From the IMG/VR virus record IMGVR_UViG_3300025127_000036, positions 1-59,428 of that record: 59,428 nucleotides of DNA. One strand, given 5' to 3'. The stretch comes from a virus. The translations under genes were made by a program, and so were the position numbers. The notes below the pieces were generated by a model that saw only the letters and a list, made by a program, of their open reading frames with translations, ran no database searches and was not told the DNA's origin. Positions 55,595-59,428 of this stretch are shown here, in pieces. Positions within the stretch are counted from its first letter, which is position 1, and each line of letters begins with the position of its first letter.

Positions 55595-55602
55595 GGACTT
55601 AA

Positions 55603-58440
55603 ATGGCACTGGTATTTAACGATAGGGTTAAGGAGACCTCTACTACAACAGGTACGGGGACACTAAATCTTGGAGGAGCTTTTCAAGATTTTCAGACCTT
55701 TGTTGCAGGTATTGGTAATTCCAATGAGACTTACTATAATATCGTTTTACCACAGACAGGTGAATTTGAAGTTGGTAGAGGTGTCGTAACTGATGCCTCT
55801 CCAGACACACTATCAAGATTAGAAGTTTTCACTTCTTCAAACAGTGGTAATTTAGTAGATTTTTCAGCAGGGACCAAAACAGTATTTTGTACTCTTCCTG
55901 CAAATAAATTTGTACCAGGTAAATTTGAAGGGGCAAATTTTACAAATTCACTATTAATTGGTCATGCAACTACAGGTACTTTAAACTCCGCTCAGAATAA
56001 CTTAGGTGTTGGTATTTCGGCTTTGGATGCTATCACTAGTGGTGATAGTAACGTGGCGCTTGGAACAAGTGCTGGGTCTGCATTAACAACAGGTGCATTA
56101 AATGTTTTCATAGGTACTAGTGCTGGTGCAGGGGCGACAGACCCGCAAGGAAATATTGCAATAGGAGCAGCTGCTTTAGGAAGCGCTGATCCAGGTAACA
56201 ATAACATTGCAATAGGTGAAAGTGCTGGAAAATTAATTACTGGTGTTAGAAATTTAGTTATTGGTGAAAATGCTGGAGATAATATTACATCTGGTTCAGG
56301 TAACGTAATTATAGGTTCAGCTGTGGATGCAGATTCAGCCACAGGTAACAGACAATTAAAAATTGCTGGTAATAGTGGTGGAGCAACTACAACTTGGATT
56401 TCAGGTGATGATGCAGGTGCTTTAACGTTTGCTGACAAAGTAGTTTTAGCTGCAAACAAAACAATAGAGTTCGGAGATTCAGGAGAAACAATTACAGGAG
56501 ATGGAACTAACTTAACTATTGCATCAGGTTCCAAAACAATTGTAGACAGCACAGGTAATATTGAATTAAAGGTTGGCTCTGCCTCTGGTGCCCTTGAGTT
56601 AGATATTGGTGGCACAAGTATTGCTAAATTTGAAAACTCTTCAAACACAGTACAATTAAGAGCGATTGTTCAAGATAAAGACATTGAGTTCAGAGGTAAT
56701 GACGGTGGCTCACAAATTACAGCATTAAGTTTAGATATGAGTGAAGCAGGTGCTGCTACATTTAATGACAATGTTTTATTAGGTTCAGGTAAACAATTAA
56801 AATTTCATACTGCTGGGGATAACATAAAATTTGATGGAACAAATCTCTTAGTAACTGCTACAAACGGTTTAATATTAGACGGCGATCAACAAATATTATT
56901 AAACGATGGTGGTGTAAATTATGCTGCTTTTGTTAGTTCCTCAACTAGATTTACAATACATTCTCAAACATCAGATAAAGATTTTGCAATTAATGTAAAT
57001 GATGGAGGATCACAGCTTGACGCTCTTATTTTTGACGCGTCGGCAGCAGGTGCTGCTACATTCAACAGCACAGTAACAGCAAATGCAGGTCTTAAAGCTG
57101 ACAATATTACAATCGATGGCACAGAAATAGATTTAAGTTCAGGTGATTTAACTATTGATGTTGCAGGTGATATTACTTTAGACGCTGATGGTGGTGATAT
57201 CATATTTGCAGACGCCAGCACAGAAATTGGTAGATTTACAAATGACTCTTCAGACTTTGTAATTAAATCATCGGTATCAGATAAAGATTTAGTGTTTAGA
57301 GTAAATGATGGTGGCTCTGAAGTCACAGCAATGAGAATAGACGCAAACAATGCTGGTAGAGTTTCAATTGGAACTAATAATGTTGCTGCTGAAAATTTAA
57401 GTGTTGTTGGTCAAAACAATTCATCATCTGCTACATTTAAAGTCAAAGACACAGATGGTAGAGGTATTATTTTACAATCGCCTTTTTCAGGTCAAGGTAT
57501 TGGTAGTATTGGAACACATGGAACTAATTCTGCTTTAGGATTTTTAGTTAATTCAAATGAAGTAGCAAGATTTGGAACAAATGGCTTTTTAGGTATTGGC
57601 ACAACTAATCCACAAGAAGAAATACATATTAATGGAGCTGATCCTTCAATAAGAATACAAGATAGTGATGGTGGTCTTACAATAATAACACAGGCTGGTG
57701 ATGATTTAACCATTGACTCTCCAGGCGATATTATATTAGACGCTGATGGCACCGAAGTTAAGTTTTTAGATGGTGGCACTCAATTTGGTCATATATTAAA
57801 AAGTGGAAATAACTTTGAAGTAAAAAGCACAATAAGTGATGGCGATTTAACATTTCATGGTAATGATGGTGGATCAGCAATTGAGGCACTTAAACTTGAT
57901 ATGTCAGAGGCAGGTGCAGCTACATTTAATGATAAAGTTATTTTAGGTGCTAACAAAGTCATTGAGTTCGGAGACTCAGGTGAAACTATATCTGGCGATG
58001 GTACAGACATGACTGTTTCTTCGAGTGGAATTTTAAATTTAAACTCATCAGCTGCTACTGGCCCTGCAATAAGACTTGCTTCATCAGCGGGTGGAATATC
58101 AGTAGAATCTAATTCATTAATTGTGTTGGACGCTCATAATGCTGATAATGGTATTCAATATAAAGATGGCGCAACAGAAATGTTGCGTATTCATAATTCA
58201 TCAAGTGATGTCATTCTACATACAAAAGTTCAAGATAAAGATTTAATCTTTAAAGGTAACGATGGGGGTTCTGATATTACTGCATTAACTCTTGACATGA
58301 GTGAAGCTGGTGCCGCTACATTTAACGCAGGAATTACAGCAACAACAGGAACATTTTCTGGAACAGTAACAGCAAACGGAGAGGTTTTAACAGCAGGGGT
58401 ATCGGCAGGGTTCGCCGTAGCAATGGCAATTGCACTCTGA
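55603..58440 (+). CDS. Large modular tail fibre with five 33-residue repeats
   Basis: A 945-aa protein. The N-terminal ~110 aa are an attachment domain (MALVFNDRVKETSTTTGTGT). Residues about 125-240 hold head-type repeats (GVGISALDAITSG; NNIAIGESAGKLI; NLVIGENAGDNI). The rest has five copies of DKDxxFxxNDGGSxxxA plus LDMSEAGAATFN, spaced about 80-150 aa apart. The C-terminal VSAGFAVAMAIAL recurs in marine fibres. It is the main shaft of the fibre system; the nearby small genes are likely tips. Confidence 0.8.
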   Translation: MALVFNDRVKETSTTTGTGTLNLGGAFQDFQTFVAGIGNSNETYYNIVLPQTGEFEVGRGVVTDASPDTLSRLEVFTSSNSGNLVDFSAGTKTVFCTLPANKFVPGKFEGANFTNSLLIGHATTGTLNSAQNNLGVGISALDAITSGDSNVALGTSAGSALTTGALNVFIGTSAGAGATDPQGNIAIGAAALGSADPGNNNIAIGESAGKLITGVRNLVIGENAGDNITSGSGNVIIGSAVDADSATGNRQLKIAGNSGGATTTWISGDDAGALTFADKVVLAANKTIEFGDSGETITGDGTNLTIASGSKTIVDSTGNIELKVGSASGALELDIGGTSIAKFENSSNTVQLRAIVQDKDIEFRGNDGGSQITALSLDMSEAGAATFNDNVLLGSGKQLKFHTAGDNIKFDGTNLLVTATNGLILDGDQQILLNDGGVNYAAFVSSSTRFTIHSQTSDKDFAINVNDGGSQLDALIFDASAAGAATFNSTVTANAGLKADNITIDGTEIDLSSGDLTIDVAGDITLDADGGDIIFADASTEIGRFTNDSSDFVIKSSVSDKDLVFRVNDGGSEVTAMRIDANNAGRVSIGTNNVAAENLSVVGQNNSSSATFKVKDTDGRGIILQSPFSGQGIGSIGTHGTNSALGFLVNSNEVARFGTNGFLGIGTTNPQEEIHINGADPSIRIQDSDGGLTIITQAGDDLTIDSPGDIILDADGTEVKFLDGGTQFGHILKSGNNFEVKSTISDGDLTFHGNDGGSAIEALKLDMSEAGAATFNDKVILGANKVIEFGDSGETISGDGTDMTVSSSGILNLNSSAATGPAIRLASSAGGISVESNSLIVLDAHNADNGIQYKDGATEMLRIHNSSSDVILHTKVQDKDLIFKGNDGGSDITALTLDMSEAGAATFNAGITATTGTFSGTVTANGEVLTAGVSAGFAVAMAIAL

Positions 58441-58466
58441 CCGCAATTAACATATAATGAGGTATT

Positions 58467-58793
58467 ATGGCACAAGATTTTGAACGAGATATACAAAGAA
58501 ATGTAGGCACGAGTTCCGTAGTTTTACGAACAGCTAATTCTGATGATGCAATTATTTCAATAAGATGCGCAAATGTAACTACTTCTACAATCAATGTGGA
58601 TGTATTTATTTTAAACGGAGGAAATGAACATAGACTAATCAAAGGAGCACCGATAGTCCCAGGCGGATCGCTTGAGCTCATTGATGGGGGTAGTAAAATA
58701 GTTCTTCAAAATGGAGATCAACTTAAAGCTCGTAGCGATACGGCATCGAGTTTAGATATAGTATCTTCTTTTGTTGATGCAATAAGTACGTAA
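58467..58793 (+). CDS. Small beta-sandwich virion protein
   Basis: A 108-aa protein. IQRNVGTSSVVLRTANSDDA, then IISIRCANVTTSTINVDVFI and GSLELIDGGSKIVLQNGDQL form a well-known small protein of cyanophage and marine phage tail regions. Compare VKSIYCANNDAS and NLEAGDAITVQAG in the protein at 8247, which appears to be a distant paralogue. Likely a spike or connector between fibre and tip. Confidence 0.6.
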   Translation: MAQDFERDIQRNVGTSSVVLRTANSDDAIISIRCANVTTSTINVDVFILNGGNEHRLIKGAPIVPGGSLELIDGGSKIVLQNGDQLKARSDTASSLDIVSSFVDAIST

Positions 58794-58801
58794 GGAGATT
58801 C

Positions 58802-59245
58802 ATGGCCTATTTAGGAAACGCACCAAAAGGAAATTTACTTACCATGAACTCTTCGCAGTTCAGCGGTGATAATTCAGAAACAAATTTTACACTTTCACAA
58901 ACTGTTACGAATACCAACGAAGTAGAAGTTTTTGTGGGAAATGTTCGTCAGGACCCTCACTCAGCTTACACAATATCTGGTGGCACAACTTTAGCTTTTA
59001 CAGCTGCACCGCCAACAGGAACTAATAATATTTATGTAGTATACCAAGGTAAATCTATAGGTGAAACTACACCTGGAGAAAACTCAATTGAATTTGGTAT
59101 GATAAAAGCAATCAACGGTGGTTATGAAAATAAAGCATCTATATCATCCAATATCACAGTTGCATCTGGGGATAACATGATGATAGCAGGTCCTGCTTCT
59201 TTCACAGGCACAGTAACAGTTAATGGAACATTGACGGTAGTATAA
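58802..59245 (+). CDS. Fibre/virion protein, MAYxGxAP family (copy 2)
   Basis: A 147-aa protein. MAYLGNAPKGNLLTMNSSQF, a VEVFVGNVRQDPHSAYTISG strand pair, YVVYQGKSIGETTPG and a closing GPASFTGTVTVNGTLTVV. It is paralogous to the 152-aa protein at 470-928 and, like it, is directly followed by a C1q-like gene in a TAATG overlap. AAGGAG ribosome site. Probable fibre tip adaptor. Confidence 0.7.
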   Translation: MAYLGNAPKGNLLTMNSSQFSGDNSETNFTLSQTVTNTNEVEVFVGNVRQDPHSAYTISGGTTLAFTAAPPTGTNNIYVVYQGKSIGETTPGENSIEFGMIKAINGGYENKASISSNITVASGDNMMIAGPASFTGTVTVNGTLTVV

Positions 59246-59428
59246 TGGGAACTCTATTTGTAGATAATATCAAACAACAATCTTCACAAGGTAGCGGTAC
59301 AATTACTATTGGTGCAAGTGGTGAGACAGTTGCTTTAGCATCAGGCGTAAATAGTCAATTACTAAGACCATCATTTCAAGCATATTTAGGTTCTTCTCAA
59401 AGTATTGGAGTCAACACAAATACAACGG
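59245..59428 (+). CDS. 5' fragment of a C1q-like tail adhesin
   Basis: Sixty-one codons are present before the window ends. The linker (MGTLFVDNIKQQSSQGSGTI) and the start of the jelly roll (LLRPSFQAYLGSSQSIGVNT) parallel the complete gene at 928-1458 (NPSFYAYKNAGQTISNNTNT). About 115 more codons are expected outside. The reading frame does not continue into an open frame at position 1 of the window. Confidence 0.7.
   Translation, partial: MGTLFVDNIKQQSSQGSGTITIGASGETVALASGVNSQLLRPSFQAYLGSSQSIGVNTNTT

Overview
The window is a 59.4 kb, AT-rich (about one-third G+C by eye), gene-dense stretch of a tailed bacteriophage genome. Gene content points to a short-tailed (podovirus-like) marine phage: a large P22-type portal (778 aa), a GroES-like co-chaperonin beside the scaffold and capsid genes, very large internal-virion (ejection) proteins, no recognisable tape measure, sheath or tube, and many small basic 'GG' and Cys-containing proteins that I associate with marine virome contigs. 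The host is not identifiable from sequence; the base composition and protein families suit an AT-rich marine alphaproteobacterium such as SAR11, which is inference. No integrase, repressor, RNA polymerase, tRNA or CRISPR array was seen.

Layout. (1) 1-10.8 kb (+): receptor-binding and fibre cassettes, a tail hub and two glycosyltransferases. (2) 10.9-18.7 kb (+): probable ejection and internal virion proteins and a small membrane protein. (3) 18.7-27.7 kb: replication and recombination: a Cas4/RecB-like nuclease, a lone minus-strand SNF2-type helicase, a probable ssDNA-annealing or binding pair, an AEP-type primase, a UvrD-like helicase, a DUF3310 protein and a family A DNA polymerase with Leu at the position of E. 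coli Pol I Phe762. (4) 27.7-29.4 kb (-): small genes with a clear sigma70-like promoter. (5) 29.5-33.2 kb (+): a ParB-like protein, small genes, a 519-bp non-coding region full of inverted and tandem repeats, and the small terminase subunit. (6) 33.3-38.2 kb (-): an island of 17 tiny genes without recognisable functions, the least explained part of the window. (7) 38.3-59.4 kb (+): VRR-type nuclease, large terminase, portal, homing-endonuclease remnant, holin candidate, GroES, scaffold, major capsid protein, decoration-like proteins, lysis genes, head-tail adaptors and a modular tail fibre.

The two ends fall in the same fibre-cassette cluster: the right end stops inside a C1q-like gene and the left end starts inside a gene whose full-length paralogue lies at 4014. 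The virion gene order (terminase, portal, capsid, adaptors, fibres, hub, ejection proteins) reads continuously across the ends. The window is therefore probably a circular or circularly permuted genome opened within repetitive fibre genes, with a piece missing. The ends cannot be joined directly into one intact gene.

The + strand blocks are packed with ATGA and TAATG overlaps, indicating translational coupling. Strand switches at about 19.3, 20.8, 27.7, 29.5, 33.2 and 38.2 kb delimit transcription units, and the best promoter-like and hairpin signals lie at or near several of these switches.
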